This document shows positions 42,879 to 54,899 of a DNA stretch of 64,000 nucleotides, piece by piece. How positions within the stretch are numbered: position 1 is the first letter of the stretch; each line of letters begins with the position of its first letter. Location of the stretch: contig NC_092573.1 in the NCBI RefSeq assembly GCF_037975245.1, forward strand, positions 10,604,501 to 10,668,500. Reading direction: 5' to 3'. The notes beneath the pieces were generated by a model. It was not told where the DNA came from and searched no databases. It was given only the letters and a program-made list of their open reading frames with translations. The DNA is from Apostichopus japonicus (Eukaryota; Echinodermata; Holothuroidea; Aspidochirotida; Stichopodidae). A program made the position numbers and the translations under genes.

Positions 42879-45416
42879 TTAATCTAATATCTCTAGATAT
42901 TCAGCTCTTTCCGTGTCTTGCTTCTTAACCGTAGGAATTGAAAGAGGGGGATGGTCATAATCGTGATGAAAGGATCCGTTTGATGTTGTAGCCTTCGAAG
43001 GCTCCTTCGAAATAGGAGATAGTGGTTGGTAGCTGCTACTCCATTCCACGCTACTTCGGTCGAGTTCTTTATACTCCGCCGCTGAAGTGGGCAGCTGAAG
43101 CGATGTTGAGCCAGAAGTAGCAGTTGTTGGACTTTTTACTTGTGACGGTGTAACATGTTGGTTGCTTTGTCCTCGTACATCCTCATTGCATGATGAAGAT
43201 GGTGATGGAACATGATCCACTTGTTCATATTCATAGTTATCATCATCATGTAAATGTTTCTGATATTCCAGTGATTCTGGCGATTTTGCCTGTGGTATCT
43301 CATAGCCATATTTATCAGTGCTTTTTGGACCGTCCTTTGGAGATGGGCGAGGAGGAACCACTGGGGATCCTGGAGATGACGTTCTATTCAATTTTGGCGA
43401 TATCCTCATTGGTTTTGAGGCCACTTTCGGTTTATCAATATTGCCCACCCTTCCATTTAATTTTTTAGTATCATGAAAAAATTCTGAATCAGAAGGAAGA
43501 GGTTTTCGCGACTTTGGTAAGAAGTGATTTGGCCTAGGTACAAGGGTTTTCGGGGGAGGGGAAGTCGGAGATATCCTTCTTTCTTTGTGTTGGTCACCAG
43601 TTTTTGCTCCTTTTCCGTTCGCTAAATTGGGATTAGAACAACTTTTGTTTTCATTAAGCAACCGAGCCATTGCTTTCACGTCACTACTTTCTAGAAGATT
43701 CGCGTCCGACTTAGTGGATCGTAGAATTGGCTTTGGAGGTATTTTTCCAACAGGTGGCCATTCCTTCACTTTATCTTTTATTCGAACAGCAGCGTTAAGA
43801 TTATGTTCCGAAGAAGGCTTTGAACAACAAGATTCTCCACCGGCGTTATGGTTTGCAATCTCTACATACTCCGAGGGTGAAACTTTGTGAGGATTAACGG
43901 GTGCATCAGTAAACGGAATTTCGTAGAGTCTGTCCACAGTTAACTTCGAGGGAGCGGATGCTCCATTGATATGGTCGTTTGACGTGAGCATTGGTTTGCT
44001 GTGATACCTAACAGGAAGGCAATTGTTATCGTTCTCTGTTATGTCATTTGCTCGAGCAATTCTATCCTCACCATCGATATCGTGGTAGGCTGTACTATCG
44101 TAGCCTATTTCATTTTCGCTAAGCATTGTTTGTCGTTCGCCGAATGCTAATGGTAAAGCTGTTTCATATACATGTCGAGAATGTCCGTTAACCCGTCGAT
44201 TTCTTTCGTCAATGTTTGGATTTTCGCATCCATTGACTGTTTTCTTTCGGACGTGTACCACGTAGACTAGGCCTAGGACGATTATTACTACCACACAAAC
44301 GATGATTAGTGTTATAATTATAACAAGCGGTGTATTCTCTGAGGGAGACTTTGGTCCAGGGTAGTCATCTTCAGAGGCATTGACTCTAGGATCGTACGTG
44401 ACGTTCAAGTATCCGGTATCCCCGGTAATTTTGGGTTCCGCAGATGTCAATACTTGAGGAACTTCACCTATATTAGTGATTTGTACTGCTAAAGCAGCGG
44501 TGGCATGTTTCATATATCCACTGTATATTTCAAGCTGGCATTTGATTAAAGTATTCGCATCTCTTTTTCTCACCTCTTTGATGAGAAGAGTGCTGCCGTC
44601 GTCGAGCACTTGAAATCGACTTTCATCGAGAAGTTCATCAATGGGCTCATCGTCGTAGAGCCACGTAAAGTCAACGTGTGACGTTTTGTCCGTTCTGGCG
44701 CAGGTGACAGTAACCTCGTCGCCAACAGAGCACGATATTGTCTTTGGTTCTATCACGACGGCTGGTTCCTCTTGTGCAGGAATTAGATCGCACATCCTTC
44801 GTGAGTCCTCTACGGGACTTTCGGCATAACAAGCAAATGTTGATCCCATATCTTCTATTCTAAGAAGTTTCCGCCAAACAGATTTTTGTGTTTTACCAGG
44901 GATGGCAGGGTTGCTGTTTTTATGCCACGTAAGCACGGCTCTAGGAACACCACCTTCCGAAATGCAGACAAACTCCACGCTGTCTCCAATTCTTGGATTC
45001 GTTGGCGTTACAGTACACAAAGGAAAGCCACTATTTGGTGGAGCTTGTACCTTTAAAAAGGCACTTCTAGAATTCATGGCACTGCCTTCTTTCGCGTATC
45101 CACATGAATATTCGTCAGTATCCGTCAGTTGTACATTGTCCATTACCAGGTGGTATTCTCCTCGCGCCCTGTTTCCAGTGAGCCTATACTGACCCCCTTC
45201 ACGTCCAGCAACGATTTGGTGGCCATTGGTGATCATGGTCCCGCTGGATCGAAACCACATGACGGTTGACGAACCCATGTTACGGAAACTACAGCGCAGT
45301 TCAGCACTACCGCCTCGAAGGATTGTTGTGTTAGTAGGACCCTCGCGTATTGATATGCCCTTACAACTGACCGAGGACATGACCAGCAAGGCGGATAACA
45401 CGTGAACGAACGCCAT
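42879..45416 (-). CDS. Intronless Ig-superfamily transmembrane receptor with long SH2/SH3-motif tail (845 aa)
   Basis: Complete frame: ATG in good context (caaaaATGG), stop TAA at 42879-42881. Residues 1-~19 are a signal peptide. Three Ig domains follow with Cys pairs C42-C105 (with W54 and the DTDEYSC motif), C151-C196 and C239-C293. N-glycosylation sequons occur at NTT, NVT and NAS. A membrane helix spans ~363-388 (no charged residue inside) and the tail is residues 389-845. Tail tyrosines: LYEI (Y499), SEYVEI (Y517, ITIM consensus), YEIP (Y705), YEQV (Y730), YKEL (Y782), SSYQPL (Y796, ITIM-like) and the C-terminal YLEI (Y840). Proline motifs: PPVGKIPPKP, SPPPKTLVPRP, VVPPRPSP. This architecture implies an adhesion or immune-type receptor recruiting SH2 and SH3 adaptors. 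No named orthologue was recognised; nephrin/Kirrel-like or other IgSF proteins are possible relatives by architecture only. Confidence 0.93.
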   Translation of the reverse strand: MAFVHVLSALLVMSSVSCKGISIREGPTNTTILRGGSAELRCSFRNMGSSTVMWFRSSGTMITNGHQIVAGREGGQYRLTGNRARGEYHLVMDNVQLTDTDEYSCGYAKEGSAMNSRSAFLKVQAPPNSGFPLCTVTPTNPRIGDSVEFVCISEGGVPRAVLTWHKNSNPAIPGKTQKSVWRKLLRIEDMGSTFACYAESPVEDSRRMCDLIPAQEEPAVVIEPKTISCSVGDEVTVTCARTDKTSHVDFTWLYDDEPIDELLDESRFQVLDDGSTLLIKEVRKRDANTLIKCQLEIYSGYMKHATAALAVQITNIGEVPQVLTSAEPKITGDTGYLNVTYDPRVNASEDDYPGPKSPSENTPLVIIITLIIVCVVVIIVLGLVYVVHVRKKTVNGCENPNIDERNRRVNGHSRHVYETALPLAFGERQTMLSENEIGYDSTAYHDIDGEDRIARANDITENDNNCLPVRYHSKPMLTSNDHINGASAPSKLTVDRLYEIPFTDAPVNPHKVSPSEYVEIANHNAGGESCCSKPSSEHNLNAAVRIKDKVKEWPPVGKIPPKPILRSTKSDANLLESSDVKAMARLLNENKSCSNPNLANGKGAKTGDQHKERRISPTSPPPKTLVPRPNHFLPKSRKPLPSDSEFFHDTKKLNGRVGNIDKPKVASKPMRISPKLNRTSSPGSPVVPPRPSPKDGPKSTDKYGYEIPQAKSPESLEYQKHLHDDDNYEYEQVDHVPSPSSSCNEDVRGQSNQHVTPSQVKSPTTATSGSTSLQLPTSAAEYKELDRSSVEWSSSYQPLSPISKEPSKATTSNGSFHHDYDHPPLSIPTVKKQDTERAEYLEILD

Positions 45417-45461
45417 TTTTGGTGGGTGTACTAGAAGAACAATACCGAGAAGGAAATACCG

Positions 45462-45482
45462 TCTGCAAAAAGAAGAAGAAAA
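45462..45482 (-). other. Splice acceptor in the 5' UTR of the Ig receptor gene
   Basis: On the minus strand ttcttcttctttttgcag is a near-ideal pyrimidine tract and acceptor, putting the exon start at 45462, 46 bases before the ATG. So the coding region is intronless but the gene probably has at least one upstream non-coding exon, to the right of 45480. Confidence 0.75.
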
Positions 45483-48400
45483 TACATAAAGAAAAATACT
45501 TCTTTATTTAGGCTACATTTTTTTGACTGGAACTAAAGGATGAATGCAAGTAAGCTGTTCAAAAGTGAAATAAACACATCTATAATCTTGCAAGAATCTA
45601 AAACCATAAAATAGAGGATTCAAATTAATTTTTGCATCAAAGTGATGTAGCGTCACGGTGTAGAAAAAAAATACTTACAGTAGAGTAAATTTCTGTAAGG
45701 GTATGAGGATGATATCGTTATAGCTGAATCATAACCATCATAAAATAATATTTAGACTCTTTTCATAAACCTTAGATATTGTGATATAGTTACACAGTTT
45801 CATTCTGACCAATTAAGTAACAAGTACAGTATTACACGGCGACGTTCAGGGGCAGGATCCCGAGGTGTCTGGATGATGAGGACGCCATGAGAGTTGCAAC
45901 TAGTCAAGTTAATTTTGTTTAGGTCTAACTAAGTCATTACCACCCCCCTCCCCCTCCCCCTCCCAACTCCAGAGTTCTCTGTTCTGTTCTGTCGAATTAT
46001 TGAGTCACTGCACCTTTGAAATGTGTAACTCGAGTCATGGCTCGTTTGAAGTCTGTTTACAATGGATGTTAAAGGATGACTTAAGGTACGATGTTTTGGT
46101 ATAATGTAGACCTTTCCAAAACTGTTATCAAACTGCTATCAATCTATAATGGGTTTATTTACCACTTTTAATTATTGACAATCGAACCTTAAACATCATA
46201 GGAACTTCAATTAAAATATAAAACAAAGGATCTAATGACTGAGACTGTAAGCCTACCATGTAATTAACGTTAGGTCTGAATGGTTGTTGTCTTCTTTAAT
46301 TGTATAATTTCAATTGCACCTGTTTAATGTCCTGCAAGTTTGCTATTGCCTCCACTATAGCCCGGACGGTATATTCATATATGCAAATACATCAACGTAA
46401 TGAATAAACAATATGAACAATGTCAATAGATGATCTACATTTAATGTTGTGAATAATCAACACCAATGTGTTGTTTGTAGACAGCTACCTCTTCACTTGC
46501 TAAAGAGATCTGCCTTTGAAGTATATTTGGTGCCGCTTTTTGAAATCTATTAATAAAAGTAGTTGTCCTTCATTTTCAAGAAATAATTGATCTGCTTCTG
46601 CGAACTTACCATTGACCTGATAAAATTGGACACCGAATCTCGAAATTTTCAAAATTTTAGAGCAAGAAACAACGGTCCATTCATTATTGTATCCATTGGA
46701 GTGTCAGACCGTGTCAGTTGTGGTACGCTTTTTGATTACCGTATAACACTGGTATACCGCACTGGTATCAGAGATGAACTATACAACAGCGACCAGCCTG
46801 TCTGCTATTGGAGCAACTCATTTCCTTAGGTACAGAGAATTTACTTCCGGGACTGGACAATTCATATCATCAAATAGCGGGGTTATCAAGGTTGTAGGTG
46901 ACGTCATCTCTACAACCATAACAAATTGGCATTGTTATTGTATCAATCTGATCATCTTCCTTGAAATCAGTGAGTTAGCAGGAATTTGGTGATTTCTGGC
47001 ATCAAGTGTCAATTAACTAGTTGGCCGAATGCAGTTGCCAAGAATTACTGCCTACATCTTAAAGCGACATGACTGTCTACTCCTTGATAACGTGTTACTA
47101 GGAAGTGATTGGGGAGGGGGGGGGGGCAGGGGCTACATAAGGAAGAGGAATACTCCCCTCTTAACATATCGTTTCTCTCATCTCTTTTTCTCAACAAGAT
47201 GATAGGTACATGTACAGCTCAAAAATTGAGGATTGTTATTTCTTGCCTGAAGTGTTTACAGATGCCCTTCACCCTGGCGGCCCCTTCACCCCGGCGGACA
47301 CCTGACCTAGGCGGGCCCTAAAAAGGCCTATACCTTGGTGGCCCTAGACACTTGCATCATATGTCTATTACACAATCTGGTACTGGGTCCACCACCATGC
47401 ACATGGCGATCCTAACTATTGGTATATAATTTCGTCTTCTTTTTTGGCATCTACTTTCTGTGTGCGAGATAAATCACGCTCTTTATTAATAGTATACTAA
47501 CTTTGAACCTATATAATTAAGTCGACGAATTACTGAATATTTAAACTGTTGATTAGTTAAGCCATGAAGCTATAAACAGAATAGCTCCATGGTTAAGATA
47601 ACTGATTGATTGATTGACCAGCTAAACAATACATTGAGTAAAAACAAACTAGCAGATGATATCTTACTTCGATCAATTCCAATCCATTTTTTGTCAATCT
47701 CAAGTCTCGTTAAAATTAATAGTCGATCAAATGCATGAAGTACACTATATGTAAAAGGCACTATAGTAATGGTTCGTTAATATGGGTCAATTCGGCGTCA
47801 ATGACATAGCAATTCAAACTGACCTTTAATGGAGGATTCTATGACAATGGATGATTCAGAATGGGGAAAAGGTAATATTGGGTGGTAACGTACACAATGA
47901 TCAATACATTGTAGCACTGCATAGCATGTAGTATGTGTAGTATTATGTTACCCTTGTAGGGGAATCTTGATACACACGTGCTGATGATCACACAGAAAGA
48001 GTCTTAAGGCAATGGGACTGGGGTCAGTGAGAGCGGATAATTGTATCAACAAGTTACACTCCTCTTTGCTTTACTCCCTGGTATTTAGGTACCTGATAAT
48101 AACGATATCACAATGACTTGATAACAAAGTATTCAATCACCTGTTTGCTTTTATGAACAAGTTCAAATAATGCAGAAATGTATTAAATTACCTGATTGGC
48201 TAATTCCAAAAATCACTCCCCATCACGATGGCTCGGAGTAAAACATGTCCATAACAAAATATAACCACAGGAAAAAAAAATATGTTGTCCTGATTTCTTT
48301 TAAATGCAATAATAGTTCCAATTGTTCAGATCTCCACCTGCTTTTAATAAAGAAAGAAAAAAGACTCCAAAATTATTGCGTCCATGCTGGATCACACTTT

Positions 48401-49099
48401 TGTGACAAAGATTTACTCCACCAGTTTTAGTTATATAACTCCTCCCATTGTTACTACAGGGGAAATGACTAACCATATTACCCCGTTCCCGCATGCAGAG
48501 TTTGAGCTAGTCATGGTACGTACATACGCTACACAATCATCGCGTCTTTTGTTCCATTCTTGTACTTATAAACACAAAGACCCCAACTTTCCACATGGGT
48601 ACACACTGGTCTGGATGACGTCATTATTGTAGGAGAAAGAAGCAATTGGCAGGATTAGTGTGTTTGAACTGAGTAGAAACCTAATCCTCTCAATAAGTAG
48701 TTTTCAGTCATCCAAAGAGTGAATACAAGCAAGTGAAAGTAACAGGCTGACACGGTCATGTATATTGTGAGTAAAGTTTTGTGCAGTATAGGTTATCTGT
48801 TTATATTAGTAGAATCGTATAAACTACAGTAGATGTGCCATCTTCATAATCACATGGGAGGGAGAGTACAACAGAGAGTACAGTACAAGTACAACGGCAT
48901 GAGTAGGCTACAAATACATGAGTTTGATTACAAGTGAGACAAGTTGACAATACATGGAGTTGCAGACCTCATCTCTTCTATGATGTAATGGATCTAGATT
49001 GAACTTTGACCTCGACGCTTCACACCTACATAAGTATTATTTTTAAAATGTCTCATTATTCTCTACATAACTCGTGGTTTAACATTCATTCAAGCACAA
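45483..49099. other. Upstream region of the Ig receptor gene; no other gene recognised
   Basis: Should contain the first exon and promoter of the Ig receptor gene, which cannot be located from sequence alone. Small G/C runs at 45945-45965 and 47110-47126. Confidence 0.5.
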
Positions 49100-50085
49100 A
49101 ATGACTAAAACAGTTTTTGGATATTTGACATCAGACCTTTGATGTCACCAATCATATACAGGCACGAGTTTACAGTACATGATCAAGCACCTAACAATTA
49201 AGTTTGAACGCGATCGGACTTACGGCCTCGGGGAAGTTCGCGAAACACCTTTTCGCATAATTTAGACCAGTTTTTACCTTTGAACTCAGTTGGCCTTTGA
49301 CCCCGACCCTATATTTGTCGTATTTCAAAAATTGTCTCATCATTTGCTACACATCGTGAGGTTTAATCCCCTTTTCCAACATGTTGACAAGTAGAAAATG
49401 GTTATAAAACAATTTTTTATTTCTTGACCTTTGACCTCTGACCGATGACGTCATAAAACACAGGAATGAGATTACATAGTCAGAGATTACATAGTGGGTA
49501 GGTGACACAGTCAGTCACCTATCCATCAAGTTTAAACTTGATTGAACTTACGGTCTAGGAGGAGTTCGCGACACACTTTTTGCACAATTTAGGCCAATTT
49601 ACCTTTAAAGTCAATTGACCTTTGACTCCAATCCTAAACACCTAAATCTGTCATATATTAAACATTTTCTCATAATTCTCTACATATCATGTGGTTAATG
49701 CCCTTTCCAACATATCGACAAACAGACAATGGCTGAAAACCAAGGTTTGGAGTTTCTTGACCCCTGAGCTTTGACCCTATAAATTACGCAGGCATAAGTT
49801 TACATGGTCAAGCACCTGACTACCAAGTTTGAAATTGACCTAAACACATAAATCTGTCCTATTATAAATTTTGTCTCATCACTCTCTGTATATCGTGTGG
49901 TTAAATGCCTTTTTTTTCCAACATACTGACAAGCAGGTAATGGCTAAATACAGTTTTGGGGGTTTCTTGACCTTTGACCTATGACGTCATCAGTCATGCA
50001 GGCACGAGTAAACATGGCCAGGCACCTATCCACCAAGTTTAAACTTCGTAGGACTTATGGTTTAGGAGGAGTTCACGACACACTG
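49100..50085 (+). repeat. Diverged ~200-335-bp tandem repeat with DR1 and CRE motifs
   Basis: About four units begin near 49127, 49421, 49757 and 49965, each reading 'tttcttgacctttgacc...gatgacgtcat...caggcacgag...caccaagtttaaactt...ggaggagttcgcgacacac'. Two units keep TGACCTTTGACCT (49425-49437, 49968-49980) followed at once by TGACGTCA (49446-49453, 49982-49989). Confidence 0.85.
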
Positions 50086-50935
50086 TTTTTCTCACTCATG
50101 GAATCATTTGTGGGACAGTCTAAGTACAGGGCGCAATTCTGCAATACAGAGAGAGGCAATGGGGGGGGGGGGGGGGAGAGGGGGATGCCCAATTCTGAAA
50201 TACAGAGAGAGGCATGGGGTGGTGGGCAGGGCGAGAGATCTAATTCTCGGTTCACGTAAAAATGGCATCACAGACATTAAGACAGCTCTTTCATCGACTG
50301 TTCATGAAAGTGTAAGGTAAGCTAGAGTAAAGGCTTTATTGCAAATAGCTACCTCTTTTACTTACTATTGGAAAAACAAAAACCAACATTGATTCGAACC
50401 CTTTAGTCAGCCAAACGTTGAAAGTTTAGTCTACAAAGTTCGCGAGTGTTTTCCGAATTTTCAACTTGGTTTGGTGGGCTTTCATTGTTAGACATGACAT
50501 TTATGATAATATGTCCTCATTTCCATAGTATGATTAAGGAAAATGTAACCTTGAAAGAGGGGGGCGGGCCGGCGGCATAAGCTTGACGACGCCGTGTTCC
50601 TTGTTACTAACTTCTTCTCCGCACCTTCCCAATACGTCAAGTTACTGTATGTCCCTGCAACCAAGCTACCAAGCTGTCTCGTCTATAACTTGAAATCGTG
50701 ACCAAACTGTAAAATGACACAAAAATCTCTCAGACGAGATTCTTTATCCCTTAACATAAATAGTACTGTGATAATGTGATTTTTAAGATTAGTTTCTATT
50801 ATATATCCATTTTGGTATTTTCATGATCTATCATCATGGACGTCAAGGAAAGGTCTCCAAGTACAGTGAGACAAACGTACATAAATAGCGCCACCATTTC
50901 ATCTTCGTCAAGTTCAGGTCTGACTGCCAAAGCTC

Positions 50936-50939
<4 letters not shown>

Positions 50940-50993
<54 letters not shown>
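50940..50993 (+). repeat. (AT)n microsatellite
   Basis: About 27 uninterrupted AT units. Confidence 0.98.
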
Positions 50994-50997
<4 letters not shown>

Positions 50998-51039
50998 ATT
51001 GAAATCGTTATGACTTGGAAAATCAAGAACAGTGAATAA

Positions 51040-51125
51040 ACTTCCAGCCTCCACCGGGATTCGAGCCCGGGCCTCCCGCTTTATATACGGACACCCTAAC
51101 CTCTAGGCTATGGACGCTGCTTGTA
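51040..51125 (-). mobile_element. tRNA-derived SINE head between two (AT)n blocks
   Basis: On the minus strand: A-box-like tagcctagaggttagggtg and B-box GGCTCGAATCCC. Its 3' side points toward the (AT)n run at 50940-50993, which may be its tail. Confidence 0.7.
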
Positions 51126-51174
51126 TGTCCAGAGGTTTGAAACCGGTAAGGAAGGTCGTAATTCCAATGTAGAC

Positions 51175-51323
<149 letters not shown>

Positions 51324-51469
51324 CACACCCGAGCGGTCGGTGTTCTCGACCAGTTGTATACTGTAGATATAAAACTTGGTCTGTCGAACATGGAAAAGAC
51401 GTTATTATGCTATTCGACAAGATATTTTCACTCTGTCATAAGATGATCTCAGAATCAGATTAAATGATG

Positions 51470-51890
51470 TACATTGGCCGAAAGTCCGCCGCACACTGCC
51501 CGACTGATCTGAACGCGAATAAACTAAACCGTCGTGATTTAGTTATCGATTGTCGTGAAGAGTCACCCATGGATCAAACTGATCCCCGCTCGCTGACCGA
51601 CTGATCACGAACGGAGCTCGTTTGCCGGTCACATGCAAATTTATTACCCATGTGGTAGGTTACATTCGTTGAAACCGTGTAGTTCTAGTCGTGAACCCAT
51701 CACACACCGTCGACTGCAAATCGCGGAATAGATACATGTTCAGTACCCCGACTGAAGCCGATGCGAGTAAAACTGGCACAATATTGATCAGTCGTGTATA
51801 TATAGTCACTTCACGCACACTGTAACGACGGTCGAGGTGATTCGAGTCGTGATCAGGCTCTAAGCCCGTCGCACACTACCCGATCAAAAC
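51470..51890. repeat. Dispersed repeat bounded by 'gtc(c)gc(c)gcacactgcccga'
   Basis: The phrase ccgccgcacactgcccgact at 51486 recurs as cccgtcgcacactacccgat at 51867. The interval is GC-richer than its flanks, with many 'gactgatc/gatcagtcg' palindromic pieces. Looks like a non-coding dispersed repeat; class unknown. Confidence 0.5.
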
Positions 51891-53975
51891 TTAAATTTAT
51901 TCCTTCATTTTGTTTCTTTTGCTGGGAATATCTATGAGTTTTTCTCAGTCAATTCAACTTCATTCTCGTTTTGGGTAATATTCGATAGGTTTGGAAATAA
52001 ATTTTTTTTAATTAGATCAATTGTCGTTTGAAAGATTACCTACCCTATCTATTAATTATTTGCACTATTTTTTATATATATATAGAGCCTAAATTTAGGC
52101 CTATGACAATGTTAACCATGAAGTCACAGCAAGAATTGCATGCCAAGCAACTCGGATAGACCCAAATTTGTAATGTTTTCATGCGGTATATCCATTGATT
52201 AGAAAAAGTAAAGTCAAAGACAAAAACAACACCAATGACTGTAAACATCAAATCTGAGTTGTTCGAGTGATATATTTATAACATTATGACTCATCACCGC
52301 TTTTAAAGCAAAAGTTAAAAACAGTCAAAACATGTAATGGTATGATCGATTCGTTATCTTAGACATCTACACCACGATAACTGCGTTAATGATCAATCGA
52401 AACAACAATACTTCCTGTTTGCCGGGCGAGTATTACTTACTCCACCGAGCCACGCGGTCTAAATGACCTTCTATATATAGGTAAATTAAACTAATCTGGA
52501 AATGTTGCCGGATCATTGTTAGTTTGCCTACTTTTCTTAGAAATAGCTTCCAGGTGCGGTATTCGTTATTGTCATTTGTTATTCAAATTAATAATCAAAC
52601 CACACATAGGGCTTTATATGATGTGTCAAGGATGTATGGGATCAAACCAGTTTGTTTTCAAACTAAACGAAAGTATATTCGAAAATAGGAAGTCATTTTT
52701 CGTTGAATACATTGTACAGGCGAACCTCAACTCATACATAAAGATCATATGGAGAACATTATAGATCAACAAAACTATTACATAAACATTGCTTTGCTGT
52801 CAGGATGTTTGCGCCGGTACAATATTTTTAGGTAAATTTAGGTTTATATAGTCCAAGAAGGACACAGTATGTAAATATGACGTCAGTGGAAATGAGTCAT
52901 ATATCAATGCAATGGTATCCAATGTGGACGAACTTGGTGTGACCCATTCACCAAAGAGATTAGCTAGTCGAGATAAGAATGGAAGATCCCATACGCGCTG
53001 TATGACCTTAAAATACACAAACAATAGGGGGGGGGGTACCTCCTCTTTACATAGAAAGTTAATAGACAAGACATGTCATAAACCAAACGGACCAGTACAT
53101 ACCAGGTTGTGCGAAAGTGGGGAAGGGGGAGGGGTGGTATAGGGGCTAGGGCATGTGGTCACCCTCCATCATAAATCGGCTGATTTTAAATTCAATCGGA
53201 GAAGAATAAGGCAACTTCTCCAGGTCCATAAGTTTCATTAAGGTTCATACCTCTATGTATTTTAAATTATTGTGACTGCCTCTATCCTCGTAGAACCCCC
53301 TCCCCATTCGTTGTTGCATAAGGTCTATACAATGAAAACTAAGACATCTTGTGATATAGTGTTCCTGAACAATAAGTTGTTAGCTATAGTTACTACTAGG
53401 TTTATACTGTTTCAGAATACCTCGAAAAGTGGCACATGAGGCTGCTTTAACCGGTAAAAGAGGCAATTATTATGTTGTAGTCGTTAGATCAAATTGCAGC
53501 CTATTGTGACAAACTTGTAAACTTACTATTATGGCAGCCAACAAATTTGGTAACATTAACTTGAATATAAAGTATAACAGGGAACAATAACAGGTGAAAC
53601 TGATCATGCAGGTATAACATGATGCGTAGGCATTGCCAGGTGACAAATTCTCTCAAGGCTCTATATATAGCGACCGAACGTATAAAATGGCGATTGTTTC
53701 CCCTTCAAATCAGTGGCGTAAAGTAATTGAGGTATATGTAAGCTGACATAGCCTATTAGCAACTGTAGCAGATAACAACAGCTGTCTTTAATCCCCTGTG
53801 ATCCGATTACCTTGGCATCTTAACACAGAGTCGGAAACAGCTTTATCCAAAGATCTACCTGAAAATGCTGTGTTGTGTGATTTGAAAGACCTAATGTTGC
53901 TTTTGTTCTCGTTTTGGAGCATTTCCGCCATTTTAATATTATATAACTTATACGCTACAATCTTGAACTCAACTC
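51891..53975. other. Non-coding stretch
   Basis: No exon or complete element seen. A lone transposon-like end CAGTGGCGTA lies near 53711, and a G-run at 53028-53036. Confidence 0.5.
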
Positions 53976-54870
53976 TGCTTAGTTAGGCAACAAAATGGCG
54001 ACCATATATCATAACTTAACATATTTCTTAGTGAAAATCGGCGGAGTGTATAGCCTAGTGGTTAACGCCGGCGTCTCCCAGTCATGAGATCCCCGGTTCG
54101 ATTCCCCGCCGACAGCAATGTGTGTCGTCTGGCAAGGGTGTTGTTCAATAACAACTTCCCGACATGGACGTTAAATGGATGTGTGCCGAGAGATTGGCTT
54201 CGGTCAGCTTGCGAGTCTACAAGCCTCCATGGCTTCTTTCGCGAGTTCCTGCTTGCGGGAAGATCACATATACATACATACATACAAAATGACTCCTTGC
54301 ACTTTTCGCCACTCGGACAGGCTATCCCTTGCTGCCGAGCTTACTAACGATTTACAAGGAGATAAAAGATTGATAGGAAAGAACCTTTTGACATCATGCT
54401 TAGTTAGGCAACAAAATGGCGACCGTATATCAAAACTTAACATATTTCTTAGTGAAAATGACTCCTTGCATTTTTCGCCACCATAGGACAGGCTATCCCT
54501 TGCTGCCGAGCTTACTAACGATTTACAAGGAGATAAAAGATTGATAGGAAAGAACCTTTTGACATCATGCTTAGTTAGGCAACAAAATGGCGACCGTATA
54601 TCAAAACTTAACATATTTCTTAGTGAACATGACTCCTTGCATTTTTCGCCACCATAGGACAGGCTATCCCTTGTTGTCGAGCCTACTGACGATTTAGAAG
54701 GAGATAAAAAAGTTGATAGGAAAGAAACTTCTGATATTATGCTTAGTAAGATGGCGACCGCATATCATAACTCAACATATTTCTTACATTTTTTCGCCAC
54801 CACAGGACAGGCTATCCCTTGTTGTCGAGCCTACTAACGATTTAGAAGGAGATAAATGATTGATAGGATA
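53976..54870 (+). repeat. ~170-bp tandem array, about four to five units, interrupted by a SINE
   Basis: Unit landmarks gactccttgc at 54291, 54460 and 54631 (spacing 169 and 171); each contains 'ggacaggctatcccttg', 'gattgataggaaagaac' and 'caaaatggcgaccgtatatc'. A partial first unit (53976-54038) precedes the SINE; a decayed last unit ends near 54870. Confidence 0.92.
54039..54285 (+). mobile_element. tRNA-derived SINE, family copy 3 (best preserved)
   Basis: A box tagcctagtggttaacgccg, B box GGTTCGATTCC, body 'gattggcttcggtcagcttg' and 'tttcgcgagttcctgcttgc', tail (atac)n. Target duplication aaaat at 54034-54038 and 54286-54290. Same family as 16738-16976 and 19683-19918. Confidence 0.9.
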
Positions 54871-54899
54871 GAACCTTTCGACATTATGCGATTGTTGCA

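Noticed and set aside
43190-43890. Plus-strand frames of about 90-100 codons
   Set aside because: They are antisense to the Ig receptor coding sequence.
54046-54115. tRNA gene (A and B boxes present)
   Set aside because: Continues into a SINE body shared with two other loci, has target duplications, and is not a foldable intact tRNA with a terminator.
54264-54614. Minus-strand frame with an internally repeated ~57-residue segment
   Set aside because: It is the 170-bp tandem array read in one frame; the repeat length is not kept a multiple of three and no gene signals are seen.
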